Positions 33,671 through 44,190 are shown, counted from the first letter of the stretch. The stretch: DNA of 64,000 nucleotides from Petaurus breviceps papuanus (GCA_028583685.1 JAMXIF010000002.1:59153776-59217775); one strand, 5' to 3'. The notes: a model not told the origin generated them from the letters alone. Translations and numbers: made by a program.

Positions 33671-34393
33671 TGAAGTGCCCATCAGAAATTATACACCAAA
33701 GCCCCCTAAAACCTGCCAGAAGGGGCCCCTACCAGGGTCCCTGGAAACCACCTGATAGGCCATAATAGTGAAGGAACATTTCACCTGTGTTGCTAGAAAC
33801 ATACCCCAGATAACAAGTCTGTTCTTGTTAGCCCAGATACAAGTTTGTTCTTGTTAGGTACCCAAGACTTTACTAGAAATGGTAGCTCCTCTCCCCCCCC
33901 CCCCCACCTTGGAACCACATTTTGTTGATTAGCAACACCTAGCTCTATAAAAGTATACCTTTCAGGGGCGGCCAGGTAGCACAGCAAGTAAGAGCACTGG
34001 CTCCAGTGTTGAGAAGACCTGGAGATCGAATCCCAGGGCTCAGACACTTATCACCCACCCAGAAACACCTGGCCGTGTAACCTTGAGCAAGTTACTTAAC
34101 CCCAATTGCTTAGGGGCGGCCAGGTGGCTCATCGAGTAAGAGTACTGGCTCCAGTGTTGGGATCGACCTGCAGATCGAATCCCGGGCTCAGACACTCAGC
34201 ACCACACCCAGAAATAACTGGCCGTGTAACCTTGAGCAAGTTACTTAACCCTGATTGCTTTAAAAAAAAAAAAAAAGTATACCTTTCAGAAGACTCAGTG
34301 CTGTCTTCCCTTTTTGGGGGACAGTCACCAGCTGGTTAATAAACACTCCTAAATTATAATTGGCTTTGCTGTCCTGTTACAATGTCCACTGCA
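33671..34393 (+). mobile_element. Solo LTR, class I-like, inserted in L2
   Basis: Opens TGAAGTGCC and closes CCACTGCA, with the 4-bp duplication ATCC at 33667-33670 and 34394-34397. TATA box TATAAAAG at 33946-33953; AATAAA at 34338-34343. A SINE dimer of about 307 bp sits inside, leaving an LTR of about 400 bp. The 4-bp duplication suggests a gammaretrovirus-like source. No internal genes remain. Confidence 0.85.
33966..34272 (+). mobile_element. Head-to-tail dimer of a WSINE1-like SINE
   Basis: Two units (about 33966-34111 and 34112-34272), each with a tRNA-like head (A-box-like GGTGGCTCATCGAG, B-box-like GATCGAATCCC). Only the second has a poly-A tail. One perfect 17-bp duplication AAAAGTATACCTTTCAG flanks the pair (33949-33965 and 34273-34289), so the dimer probably inserted as one unit. 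The insertion lies at the LTR TATA box. Confidence 0.92.
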
Positions 34394-34397
34394 ATCC

Positions 34398-34545
34398 AAT
34401 ATACAGCTTGCTTTGTATGTTTGTTTGCATGTTTTCTAATGTTTTACATTAGATTGTAAGCTCCTTGAGAGCAGGGAGTTAGCATGGTGCCAGCAAATAG
34501 TCAGCCCTTAATAAATGTTTATTGATTGATCGAGAATAGGATTAA
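34398..34545 (+). mobile_element. L2 LINE, right part (3' terminus)
   Basis: 'tacagcttgctttgtatgtt', 'ttagattgtaagctccttga', 'aataaatgtttattgattga': direct continuation of 32935-33666. Confidence 0.88.
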
Positions 34546-35534
34546 GAGGAGTCAGGAAGAAGAAGTTATGGTTTGAGAGAACACTATGAAAGTCTTGGAA
34601 CTATGGAGGTAGAATACTTATGGGGGTATGCTGGTAAAAGTTTAACAACTGACTCTCTGAAAAAAATGTATGTACTACATACTTTTAAGTATAATCTTCA
34701 TTACTAACATTTTTCTCCATCACTTTATTAAGTCTGCAAATCAACAAAACAATAGACCAAGTCATAATTTGAGCATTTGTCATTTCCAAGGTGTAAATGC
34801 TTATGCTGAAAATTTAACAATTAACTCTCCTGAGTCAGTATGAATTGATTTCAGTACCCCACTGGTTATGAGTGATCAAAGAGTCAAGGGTAAGTATAGA
34901 TTGTGGAGTTCAATATGTATTTTGAAGCCTCCAAATTCAGGGAATGGAATGGAGATGAAGACTGAAGAATAAGTCTGATTTCAGCAACAATTTGGATAGG
35001 ATGATTTAGACAATGGAATGAAATGCCATGGAATAAAACATGGAATATAACTCCATGGAATAAAAAATTCCAAACAATGGAATAAACTCCAGAGGAAGAG
35101 AGTTTGATGGGTGATATCAACAGAAAGAGGGTCTGGAAGTGACAAAAAGGAGCAAGGAATAAACTTCTCTTCCTGGTCCACATATATCCTGGTACTTGAG
35201 CAAAGATGCATCCAGGATAGTAGAGGAATGCAGGATCTTGAAGGGCAGGGGAGGAAGTAGAGAGCAAGAGGTTTTCAGGAATGCAGGCCGACTGGAGAGG
35301 GAGATGAAGAGATTGAATACAAAGGGTAGCTTGTTAACAGTATAATGGGTTTCCATAGGAAACAATGGAGGGCAGGAGCCTATAAAGGATTAAGTAGGTA
35401 GAGATTAAGGAGTGGAGAATGGTAGCAGAAGGGTATTTTAGACCACATAATCTTCAATTGTGAATTACTGTGTCCAGGGGGAAGAAGAGTTTACTAATTT
35501 TAAGACACTCTCACCTTTTTCATGTAAATAGTGG
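34546..35534. other. No gene seen; possible unclassified repeat at about 34635-34845
   Basis: The segment 34635-34845 carries similar ends ('gtttaacaactgactctctg' and 'atttaacaattaactctcct') and may be an old transposon. The rest is purine-rich; a 127-codon minus frame (34884-35267) shows no domain. Confidence 0.35.
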
Positions 35535-35670
35535 TGGCTCTAACCTAGGTCCTAGCTAGACTGTTTCAAAGAATAGGTCTGTAACCTTAGGGAAATGAGT
35601 TGAGACCACCAGAACCTGTTTCTTCACCTGCAAAATAAGGGGGTTATACTAGAGTAATGATGTCAGTTTC
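35535..35670 (+). repeat. MIR-type fragment
   Basis: 'ctgtaaccttagggaaatga', 'tcttcacctgcaaaataagg'. Confidence 0.55.
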
Positions 35671-36269
35671 AAATAGAAATAGATCCCTGCATGCTTCATG
35701 TTGACTTAGAAAATAACGAATTAACATTATCTCTGTGTATTTTCATTTATTTTGCTAAACATTTCCCAAATATGTTTTAATTTTATTTAAGCCAGATTTG
35801 GTAATTTTGCTGCAGAATTGGCCGTGAATTTGACATTTCTACCAATAAGCAGAAGACCTATAAGGTTGTTTATTGTTCTAAATCCTATTAATTCAGGAAT
35901 GAAAGAATCATTTATGGTCTTTTAAGATCATTAGGACCCTAACTGGAGCTAACTAGGATTTGTTTATTCTAAGTAGAAACTAGCTTAGGCTGGTACTTTC
36001 TCATAGGTTATTTTTATTTGTTATACTTATCAAATCTGGGATAACAATTTTTGCATAGTGAATTGCTATCTATGGTTTATAATTCAGAGGTTTTGAGAGG
36101 CCCTAGTTTTCTAAGTTTATCACGTGAAAAGTAGGCAACTATAGGCAGAAAATTGCCCATATTCAAGTGTTAAGGATATTTTATTTTTGCTCACTCCCAA
36201 AATTATCTGGAATTTATTTATCTGCTTATAAGTTGTATAAACACAGTATAATTGCATTTTTACTAGGGA
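35671..36269. other. No gene or clear repeat seen
   Basis: AT-rich DNA of about 0.6 kb. Confidence 0.45.
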
Positions 36270-36355
36270 AGAAGGTGAGCTTTTAAATCTTGTATTCCCA
36301 GTATATGAAGCCTTGCATATAGTAGGTACTTAATAAATGTTTCTTGTTAAACTGA
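36270..36355 (+). repeat. L2 3' tip
   Basis: 'ttgtattcccagtatatgaa', 'catatagtaggtacttaata', 'aatgtttcttgttaaactga'. Confidence 0.65.
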
Positions 36356-36373
36356 AGAAGAAATAGACTTCCT

Positions 36374-36538
36374 GAGACGGCTAGCTGGTGCAGTGAATAG
36401 AGCATCGGCCCTGGAGTCAAGAGGATCAGAGTTCAAATCTGGCCTCAGACACTTAAGGGAGAAACTAGCCATATGACCTCGGGCATGTCACTTAACCCCA
36501 ATTGCCCTACCTTCTACCCTCCAAAAAGAAAAAAAAAA
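36374..36538 (+). mobile_element. WSINE1-like SINE
   Basis: 'gcatcggccctggagtcaag', 'catgtcacttaaccccaatt', pyrimidine stretch and A-tail. Flanks are similar but diverged, so the duplication is decayed. Confidence 0.85.
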
Positions 36539-36709
36539 GAGATTTTCTTCTGATATTAAAGGATTCATTGGGCCATTGTCCTTTCATGAGTGTATTTTTT
36601 TTTTTTTTAGTAAAAGGATTTAGATTTTGGCAAGCAGTATCTCCTTATGCAAATATAGAAAACTGATGTTTTCTAGAAATCTTAATACCTGCCACTTTCA
36701 GGTTTAAGA

Positions 36710-36960
36710 AATCCTTTAGAAGCATTATCTCATTTGAATATCAATAGCCTTAAGATTATACATTTTACAGATAAAAATGGGGTATAGAGAGGTTAAGTGA
36801 CTTTCTCACAATAATAGGACAAGATTCTCAATCAAGATTAATATCAATTTAGAGATGAAAGATAGCTTAGAGATCATCTAGTCCAACCCATTCATTTTAC
36901 AAATAAGGAAATTGAGACCCAGAAAAGTGAAATAACTTTACCAAGTCATATTGCTAGAAA
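36710..36960 (-). repeat. Two MIR-related fragments, antisense
   Basis: First 'tagaagcattatctcatttg' to 'gagaggttaagtgactttct'; then 'agagatcatctagtccaacc' to 'aagtgaaataactttaccaa'. Confidence 0.6.
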
Positions 36961-36971
36961 GTAGCAAAGGT

Positions 36972-37130
36972 GGGGCAGCTAGGTGGGGAAGTGAATAGAG
37001 TCTATTCAGGCCCTGGAGTCTAGAGGACCTGAGTTCAAATCACCTCAGACACTTAACACTTACTAGCTGTGTGACATTGGGCAAGTCACTTAATCCCAAT
37101 TGCCCTGCCTCCCCCCCCCCCCCAAAAAAA
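36972..37130 (+). mobile_element. WSINE1-like SINE
   Basis: 'ggggcagctaggtggggaag', 'ctagctgtgtgacattgggc', then a 14-base C-run and A-tail. 14-bp duplication AAAGTAGCARAGGT (one mismatch) at 36958-36971 and 37131-37144. Confidence 0.9.
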
Positions 37131-37164
37131 AAAGTAGCAGAGGTACAGATATAGAACAGAGTCA

Positions 37165-37205
37165 ATTTTATAAGAATATAAGTCATTCCCCAATTGATAA
37201 ATATT
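37165..37205 (+). mobile_element. L1 LINE, sense, first segment
   Basis: 'tataagaatataagtcattc' and 'ccccaattgataaat' are L1 ORF2 C-terminal sequence. The same L1 resumes at 37766 and again at 39896. Confidence 0.7.
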
Positions 37206-37209
37206 AAAG

Positions 37210-37761
37210 TGATGAGGTGCAGGCTCTGGGAATTCCCTTGAATCTTTGAGGTATAGGCTCTGGCAACCCCCCTTGAACTCTGATTAAATCATCCTATTTG
37301 ATGAGACATTTGCATGAGGCCATAAGCCTTACATTGTGGCTGGGCCCAAACTTCTGTTACTAGACTTCCCACCCTTGAGCCTATCAAAATATCAATCCAC
37401 CCTTGAACTGGCCTAGCCCACCATTGTCTATGGCTCCAGGTAGCCTCTAGCAACTTAATCACTCATTGACCTCATTAACTCCTCCTGAAGACCCTCCCCA
37501 AACTCCTTCTCTAGACCACCCCTAGATTCCTCCCACAACCTTCTGTATGTAAGACCCCATCTTGCCCCCATGTGGGTGAGAGCACCATGGAATGACCTAA
37601 CACAGCCTTAACTCTGTGTCTAATACAAGCGAACTTTTAATAAACTTTACTTTTCTTTGGCTGAGAGAAGACTTGAGTCGCATTCATTAGGCAGGACCCT
37701 GCGTGTTGGTATTTTGGGGTCTCCAGAGCAACCCTAACCCTCTTTATGGGTAACCTCTTCA
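37210..37761 (+). mobile_element. Solo LTR inserted in L1
   Basis: Opens TGATGAGGTGC and closes CCTCTTCA. Flanks AAAG (37206-37209) and GAAG (37762-37765) are a 4-bp duplication with one change, consistent with the L1 text TCAAAGGATATG. AATAAA at 37639-37644, followed by a U5-like 'gagagaagacttgagtcgca'. Related to the LTR at 46719-47249. Solo fossil with no genes. Confidence 0.78.
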
Positions 37762-37765
37762 GAAG

Positions 37766-38572
37766 GATATGAACAAGCAGTTTTCAGACAAAGAAATCAA
37801 ATCTATAGTCATATGAAAAAATGATCAAAATCACTACTGATTAGAGAAATGCAAATTAAAACAACTCTGAGGTATTACTTCACACATATCAGATTGGTTA
37901 ATATGACAAAAATGGAAAATGTTAAATGCTGGAGGGGATGTGGGAAAACTGGGACACTAATGCTTTGTTGGTAGAGTTGTGAATTGATCCAACCATTCTG
38001 AAAAGCAATTTGGAACTATGCCCAAAGGACTATAAAACTGTGCACACCTTTTGATCCAACAATACCACTACTAGGTTTGAATCCCAAAGAGATTAAAAAA
38101 AAAAAGGAAAGGGATCTATATATACAAAAATATTTATAGCAGCTCTTTTAGTGGTAGTAGTAAAGAACTGGAAATTGAGGGGATGCCTATCACCTGGGGA
38201 AACAAATCGTAGTATATGATTGTAATGAAATATTATGCTATAAGAAATGATAAGCAGGATGATTTCAGAAAAACATGGAGTTATATAAATTGCTACAAAG
38301 TGAAGTGAGCAGAACCAGGAGAACATTGTGCATTGTAAAAGAGCAGTATCATATGAGGAAGAACTGTGAATGACTTAGCTATTCTCAGCAATATTGATGA
38401 GGTTCAGGGGCACCCCATGTGGGCTTCTTATTGACCACTTTATTTGAATCTCATCAATAAGGAACTTACAAAGGACTCATATTGAAGAATACTTTCCACC
38501 TCCAAAGAACTGATGGTGTCTGAATACAGACCAAAAGTATACTATCTTTCTCTTCCTTCCTTCTTTCCTTTC
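37766..38572 (+). mobile_element. L1 LINE, sense, second segment (ORF2 C-terminus/3' UTR)
   Basis: 'gatatgaacaagcagttttc', 'ttagagaaatgcaaattaaa', 'gcaatttggaactatgccca', 'gtgaagtgagcagaaccagg'. It is broken at 38572 by an antisense L1; the 3' UTR continues at 39896-40131. A piece at about 38408-38460 may be a small further insert. Confidence 0.88.
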
Positions 38573-39881
38573 TTTTTTTTTTAATTTAAATGTATTTATT
38601 TGCTTTTAGTTTACAACATTCAGTTCCACAATCCCTTGAGTTTCAAATTTTCTCTCCCTCTCTCTTTTTCCCCCTCCCCTCCATGGCAGCATGCAGTCGA
38701 ATATAGGATCTACAAAGACCTTCACATTCAACATTAGTCAAGTCGTAAAGAAGGATTATAACCAATGGCATGAACAGTGAGAAAGAAGAAACTGAGCAAG
38801 TAGTTTGCTTCAATCTGCTTTCAGACTCTATAGTTCTTTCTCTGGATGTGCATATCTCTTTCCATCCTGAGTCTTTTGGAATTGTCTTATAATCTTGCAT
38901 TGCTGAGAGGAGCTCTGTCTATCAAAGTTAGTCATCACACATGCATTGTGTCTGTGGTTGTGAGCAAATTTTTCCTGGTTCTGCTCTTCTCACTCAACAT
39001 CAGTTTATATAAGTCTCTCTAAGTTACTATGAAGTCCATCTGCTCCTCATTTCTTATAGCACAATAGTATTTCATTACATTCATATACCACAACTTGTTT
39101 AGCCATTCCCCAATTGATGGGCATCCCCTGGATTTCCAATTCTTTGCCCCCACAAAAAGAGCTGCTATAAATATTTTTGTACATATGGGTCCTTTTCCCA
39201 CTTCTATGATTTCTTTGGGATACAATCCTAGAAGTGGTATTGCTGGGTCAAAGGGTAGGCGCTTATTCATAGCCCTTTGGACATAGTTCCAGATTGCTCT
39301 CCAGAATGGTTTAATCAGTTCACAACTCCACCAACAATGCATTAGTGCCCCAATTTTTCCACATCCTCTCTAGCATTTATCATTTTCCTGTTTTGTCATC
39401 TTAACCAGTCTGACAGGTAAGATGTGGTACCTCAGAGTTGTTTTGATTTGCATTTCTCTAAACCAATAGTGATTTAGAGCATTTTTTTATATGCTTATAG
39501 ATATCTTTAATTTTTTCCTCTGAAAACTGCCTGTTCATATCCTTTGACCATTTATCGATTGGAGAATGACTAGCATTCTTTTTTTTTTTTTTTGCCTTTT
39601 TTTGGGAGGGCAATTGGGGTTAAGTGACTTGCCCAAGGTCACATGGCTATTTTTTGTGTTAAGTGTCTGAGGCCAGATCCGAACCCAGGTCCTCCTGATT
39701 CCAGGGTCGGTGCTCTATTCACTGCACCACCTAGCTGCCCCAATGATAAGTATTCTTATAGATTTGACTCAGTCCTCTGTATATTTTAGAAATGACGTCT
39801 TTATCAGAGACACTGGTTGTAAAAATTCTTTCCCAATTTTCTACTTCCCTCTAAATGTTGGTTGCATTGGCTTTATTTGTA
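38573..39881 (-). mobile_element. L1 LINE, antisense, inserted into the sense L1
   Basis: The minus strand at 39019-39342 is an open 107-codon stretch from the ORF2 C-terminus (FDPAIPLLGLYPKE, then FIAALFVGAKNW, then KYYCAIRNEEQMDF), matching the tail of mammalian L1 ORF2. A T-run follows the left 14-bp duplication CCTTCTTTCCTTTC (38559-38572), repeated at 39882-39895. Truncated at its 5' end. Confidence 0.92.
39581..39741 (-). mobile_element. WSINE1-like SINE, antisense, inside the antisense L1
   Basis: T-run, 'ggggttaagtgacttgccca', 'ctgcaccacctagctgcccc'. Duplication AATGACTAGCATTCTT (39565-39580) and AATGATAAGTATTCTT (39742-39757), with three mismatches. Confidence 0.9.
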
Positions 39882-39895
39882 CCTTCTTTCCTTTC

Positions 39896-40131
39896 ATTCT
39901 TTTCTTCTTGTTTGAGTTTTCTCACATGAAATGACTAATATGGAAATGTTTTACATGATTTCACATATATAACCTATTGATCAGATTGCTTACCCATATC
40001 AGGGAGAGAGGAGAGGAAAGAGAAAGGGACAGACTTTGGAAATCAACCCCCCCCCCCCAAAAAAAAACCTTTGAATGTTAAAAATTGTTTTTACATGTAA
40101 TTGGGAGAAATATAAACTATTATAAAAAAAA
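39896..40131 (+). mobile_element. L1 LINE, sense, 3' UTR segment
   Basis: 'atggaaatgttttacatgat', 'cctattgatcagattgctta', then a C-run and 'ttgtttttacatgtaattgg' with A-rich tail: the rest of the L1 interrupted at 38572. Confidence 0.82.
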
Positions 40132-41059
40132 AAAGAGAGAGCAGCAGAGGTGACTCTAAATCCTGTTTGCTTTACAAAAGTGGAATTTGAATCCAGAGCT
40201 ATTTCCAAGTTTGACAAACTATCTACTCAACTCTATTGCTTCTTTAAATTCAGGAAAGGAAGGGGGAGACTGACTTAGAATTTTGCCATAATTTCCTTGA
40301 TTCTACCTTCAATAGGACAGTAAATGAGTGCCTGAGGCAAAATATGATGAAATAATCTTTAGTTATTTTAGTAAATTTTTACAGAGCCATCATTAGCAGT
40401 TTGCCAAACAACAGAACTTTGATATCCTAGCTACTCTGCTACAACCATATGTTCTTATTTCTAGTGTTTAGAAAAAAGTGAAGACAATAATTAGATTCCC
40501 CAGTCACGTAGGTATTGATGGATATTGCTGGGAAAGAATTCCCTTTGAACAGTTGGAGCTTATAAACCTTTGCAAAGGATTTCTCTCCTTTGAGAATGTT
40601 TTCATATGTCTTATATTTAACTGTATCATTTGTATTGGCCTGTGGTAGTCTTGCTGTCTGTTGGCTAATGATCAGCCTACCTGAATTTGGAGAAGCTCAT
40701 CATAGATTAGTGGATTTTTTTTTTTTAAACCACAACAGGTTTCAAAGAGCAACTACCAAGTCATAGAGAGATTGATCTATCTTAGTAGGTGAAAAAAGTA
40801 ACTATACTGATGAAATCAATTTTGTATTGAATAAGTATTAATGATTTCAAGTTCTTTGGGATCATCAAGAATCTCTCTCTCTTTTTTAAGGAATATCTAC
40901 CTTTTGAAATGATTTTTGCTTAGAATCCAGATTTCTATGATGAATGTAAATGTTAGAGACATTTAATGTTAGGTATTAATTTGTCAGACATCTAATATTA
41001 GAGACATTAAATGTTAGAAGAGGGCATAGTAGGATAAGGAGAGGCTAAATTATCTTGAT
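40132..41059. other. No gene or clear repeat seen
   Basis: About 0.9 kb; a short near-tandem 'agagacattaaatgtta' unit occurs twice at about 40953-41020. Confidence 0.45.
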
Positions 41060-41069
41060 TCCTTTTAAA

Positions 41070-41345
41070 AAAAATTAGACATCCTAGATACAAGATTATA
41101 TGTGTATGTGTGTGTGTGTGAGGGGGTGCAAAACAAAGGGAGTAAGTAACTATTGAAATTGACTATACTCTAAAATCCTATTTTACAACTCATGTTTGAT
41201 GTTAAGTTTAATTGAGGGAGTACAATTTGCTTTCTTCTAGGTATATGCTAAAAGAATTAAAATCCCATCTTGGTAATAAAGATGCTTCCCAGAAACTTGG
41301 AGTATAGTTCCTACAGGAGGGACGGAAGGAAGTACAGGGTAATAT
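41070..41345 (+). repeat. Unclassified repeat, member A
   Basis: Homologous to 43862-44190 on the same strand: 'attgaaattgactatactct', 'gatgttaagtttaattgagg', 'acaatttgctttcttctagg', 'aaatcccatcttggtaataa', 'gatgcttcccagaaacttgg'. A (TG)n tract lies at 41100-41120. No frame; family unknown to me. Confidence 0.5.
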
Positions 41346-41349
41346 AAAG

Positions 41350-41530
41350 AGAACTCAGTATGAAGTCAAATGACTGGGATATGAATCCTGGACTGCTCCT
41401 TCTTATTTGTGTCACTTTGAAGAGTCAGCACATTTCTCTGGGCATTAGTTCCTTGTTCTATACAATAGGAGTCTAAACCTGGTGATCTCAGAGACAACTT
41501 TTGATTTCTTAATTCTATGATCCTAAGGGT
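41350..41530 (+). repeat. MIR-type SINE
   Basis: 'gggatatgaatcctggactg', 'catttctctgggcattagtt', 'tacaataggagtctaaacct'. Confidence 0.6.
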
Positions 41531-41653
41531 GCTAAAACATGCACTTTTGCAGCATCTAGATTATTAAGAACTCTACTGTAATCCCCTTACCCCCTTTCCC
41601 TAAGAACTTTCTTCTCCCTGACACCAACAAAATTGATAACCTAGCATCTAGAG

Positions 41654-41876
41654 GAGGGGTAGAGAACCTGCAGCCTCAAGGTCGAATGTGTGGTCCTTAG
41701 TGTGGCCCTCTAGGTCCTCAGGTGTGGCCCTGGCCCTTTGACTGAACCCAAACTTCACAAAACAAATCCCCTTAATAAAAGGATTTGTTCTGTAAAACTT
41801 GGACTCAGTCAAAAGGCTTTACCCAAGGACCTAGCAGGTCATATGTGGCCTAGAGACCCCAGGCTCCCCACCTCTG
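41654..41876. mobile_element. hAT-type miniature element, palindromic (AGGGGTRGRGAAC family)
   Basis: About 223 bp with long inverted halves: 'ggacctag' style arms, left 'aacaaatccccttaataaaa' and right 'ggatttgttctgtaaaactt' around the centre. Flanking 8-mers ATCTAGAG (41646-41653) and GTCTAGCG (41877-41884) match at 6 of 8 and fit the NTCTAGAN preference of hAT elements. Confidence 0.82.
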
Positions 41877-42089
41877 GTCTAGCGTTTATAGATCGACCTC
41901 AACTAGAATAATTTTTCTGTATAGCAAATTTTAGGCTCAAGGTAATCATCTAGTACAGTCAGGCAAATTCTTTTAGTATCTGCAAGAAAATAGAGATAAT
42001 TTAAAAGTAACCAAAAAGTAAGAATTTAAGTTAAAACTGAAACTATAACCTAAGAGTACTAGTATTACAGTTAGAATAATAGAATTTTA

Positions 42090-42240
42090 AAGGCAAAAAT
42101 GACTTTAGAAAGTGCCTACTTTAAGCACTCCATATTTATTCCAACTTCTTCTATTTACACAAAATTACCTGGAGAGCCACAAAAGTTAAGTGACTTGTCT
42201 AAGTTATGCTTAGTAGAAAAGCCCAGGTCTTTTCACATAA
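42090..42240 (-). repeat. MIR-type fragment, antisense
   Basis: 'gttaagtgacttgtctaagt', 'gtagaaaagcccaggtcttt'. A C-run follows at 42241-42253. Confidence 0.45.
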
Positions 42241-42449
42241 CCCCCCCCCCCCCATTCCTTATCTGAAAAATGAGACATTCCAGTAGTCTACACTGCCTTT
42301 TTAGGTCCAGGACATTTAGTTAATCGCCTGAAACATTAATGCGGGCCTACAGAGGCAGGTTGTATGTCTGTCCTTGATAAATTTGGGAAAGTTGAGTGAA
42401 AATTTGAATGCAAAAATATATTGTCATGGAGGAAGGAGTACAATTCATC

Positions 42450-42665
42450 GGAGAGAGTTCTGGACATGGGTATCAGACACGAATTTGAATCTTAGCTCTG
42501 ACACCAGACTAGGACCCTCGTCAAGCCACTGAAATTCTGTCTCACTTTTCTCCTCTATCAAAAGGGAATAATAACATAATACCCACCTCACAGGGTTGTT
42601 ATTAAATAAAAGTTTTGTAAATCTTAACACATTGTATGTCTGTTAATTTTAATCATTATCATCAC
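42450..42665 (+). repeat. MIR/THER-type SINE
   Basis: 'tttgaatcttagctctgaca', 'ctctatcaaaagggaataat', 'acccacctcacagggttgtt', 'agttttgtaaatcttaacac'. Confidence 0.78.
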
Positions 42666-42929
42666 CATTATATTCAAGGCAATTTATAATGTTGATCTGG
42701 TGGTAATGCTACCTACCTCAGCAGCTTACAGTTTATACCTTCTAATAACACATTGCAGAAAAAAAGGAGGATCATTTAAATTTTCTGCCTCTAGTAATGT
42801 CTGGCAATTTAACAAACCTGATAGTTGATGGTGCAAAGCATTTCAAATTACAAAATTTTGAAGTCAACAAGAAAATATAAGGCACAAATATAAATCATAG
42901 AAATAGCAAGTAATTTAATCAATCATTTG

Positions 42930-43055
42930 TTCAAACTTCTAATTTTCTAAATTAGGAAACTGAGGCCCAAGAATGGAAATTAGCTTGCTAAGGGTGACAT
43001 TAATGATAAGTAGCAGAACTAGGGTTCCAACTCAAGTCCTTTGGCAGCAAAACTG
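42930..43055 (-). repeat. MIR-type fragment, antisense
   Basis: 'taaattaggaaactgaggcc', 'ttgctaagggtgacattaat', 'agtagcagaactagggttcc'. Confidence 0.6.
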
Positions 43056-43861
43056 GATTTCTACTTGTGTATTCAGTCACTTGAATCCCCTCTTCTAACT
43101 CCCAAGCTAGGTCCTTCCACTACAGCACACTAGAAGGACAAGTGAAGTGGCAGAAACTGGACCATTATGTGCCTAATTTATGCACAAAACACTCTGCTAT
43201 GGTAGAAAAAAAAAGACAGGCTTTTTTTCCTTCTATTCAGAACAGTGCTATCTATTTGTGTGGGTACAACCTCATGTGACTTTACAAAACTATTTGAAAT
43301 AGGGGTAATATTTGGATAAACAGATTCCAAATATCCAGAAATAAAGGGTGGATATTGGATTAAGTAGTATGGGGGAGGGAGCAATTTCCAGGTGCCTCTT
43401 TCAAATTCTGTACCATCCTCCTATTTCCCAAGCTGGAGTCCAAGAGTCCATCCCTGCTAAGACCAACCCTAATTACATAACTCAGTCCTTGCAAGGAAAA
43501 AAAAAAGATCCCCACATTTTTTAAAACTGAAGAAAAACTCCTTTTCAAGGAGTGGAAAGGATTCTTTTATTTGCTAAGACCTCACTCTTTTAGCAGATAA
43601 ACCAAATATAAAGAGGAAAGGGAAGTGCCTTGTAATTAGTGTTCATAGTTTAACTCTCCAGGAAATAAATGTTCATAGTCTAATTTTGAGGCAAGAAACT
43701 CCTCCCTTCCAGAACTAGTTAGACAAGTCAGAATATTTTGTTAAAATAAACTGTGGCTGTATCTGCAGTTTCTGAGACAAGAGATTGTTGATACTGATAT
43801 CTATTTAAATGGAAAGGAAAACAGAATATTTTACAAGCCCTGAGGCATTCCTCTGATTTTC
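43056..43861. other. No gene or clear repeat seen
   Basis: About 0.8 kb with short minus-strand frames (fewer than 70 codons). Confidence 0.45.
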
Positions 43862-44190
43862 TTTGACCATCTAGACAATATAAATACAAGGATTTTTTTT
43901 ATTCCAGAAGAGTAAATAAATATTGAAGCTGAATATACTTTAAAACCCTATTCTACACTTCTTGCTTTATGTTAAGCTTAATGGGGTGCAATTTGCTTTG
44001 TTCCTGCTGTATGAAAACAGAATTCAAATCCCATCTTGGAAACAAAGGTGCTTCCCTGGAGCTTGGCTGACAGCCTGCATACCAAGAGTGGTAACCAGGC
44101 AACAGGGGAAAGATCCGAGCCTCACCCGTGATGCATCAACTCTACAACAATTCTTGCCACGTAGGCAGGAGTGTGCAGGGTAATGGAAAA
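43862..44190 (+). repeat. Unclassified repeat, member B
   Basis: Longer relative of 41070-41345, sharing the order 'tatactttaaaaccctattc', 'tatgttaagcttaatggggt', 'gcaatttgctttgttcctgc', 'caaatcccatcttggaaaca', and a final 'gtgcagggtaatgg' (member A 'gtacagggtaat'). About 100 bp between the last two blocks is missing from A. A TATAAATA lies at about 43881. Confidence 0.5.

Noticed and set aside
33966-34272. tRNA genes at the A/B-box-like sequences
   Set aside because: Heads are SINE tRNA-like regions with poly-A tail and duplications; no cloverleaf with an intact anticodon arm is evident.
34884-35267. 127-codon minus-strand frame
   Set aside because: Purine-rich plus strand gives Ser/Leu/Phe-rich minus frames; overlapping frames of similar length exist in the other two registers.
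39019-39342. 107-codon minus-strand frame as a host gene
   Set aside because: Its residues match the L1 ORF2 C-terminus and it lies within an antisense L1 bounded by duplications.
41654-41876. Palindromic segment as an RNA hairpin gene or CRISPR-like unit
   Set aside because: It is a miniature hAT element with target duplication and a shorter relative at 5025; no spacer-repeat array exists in the window.
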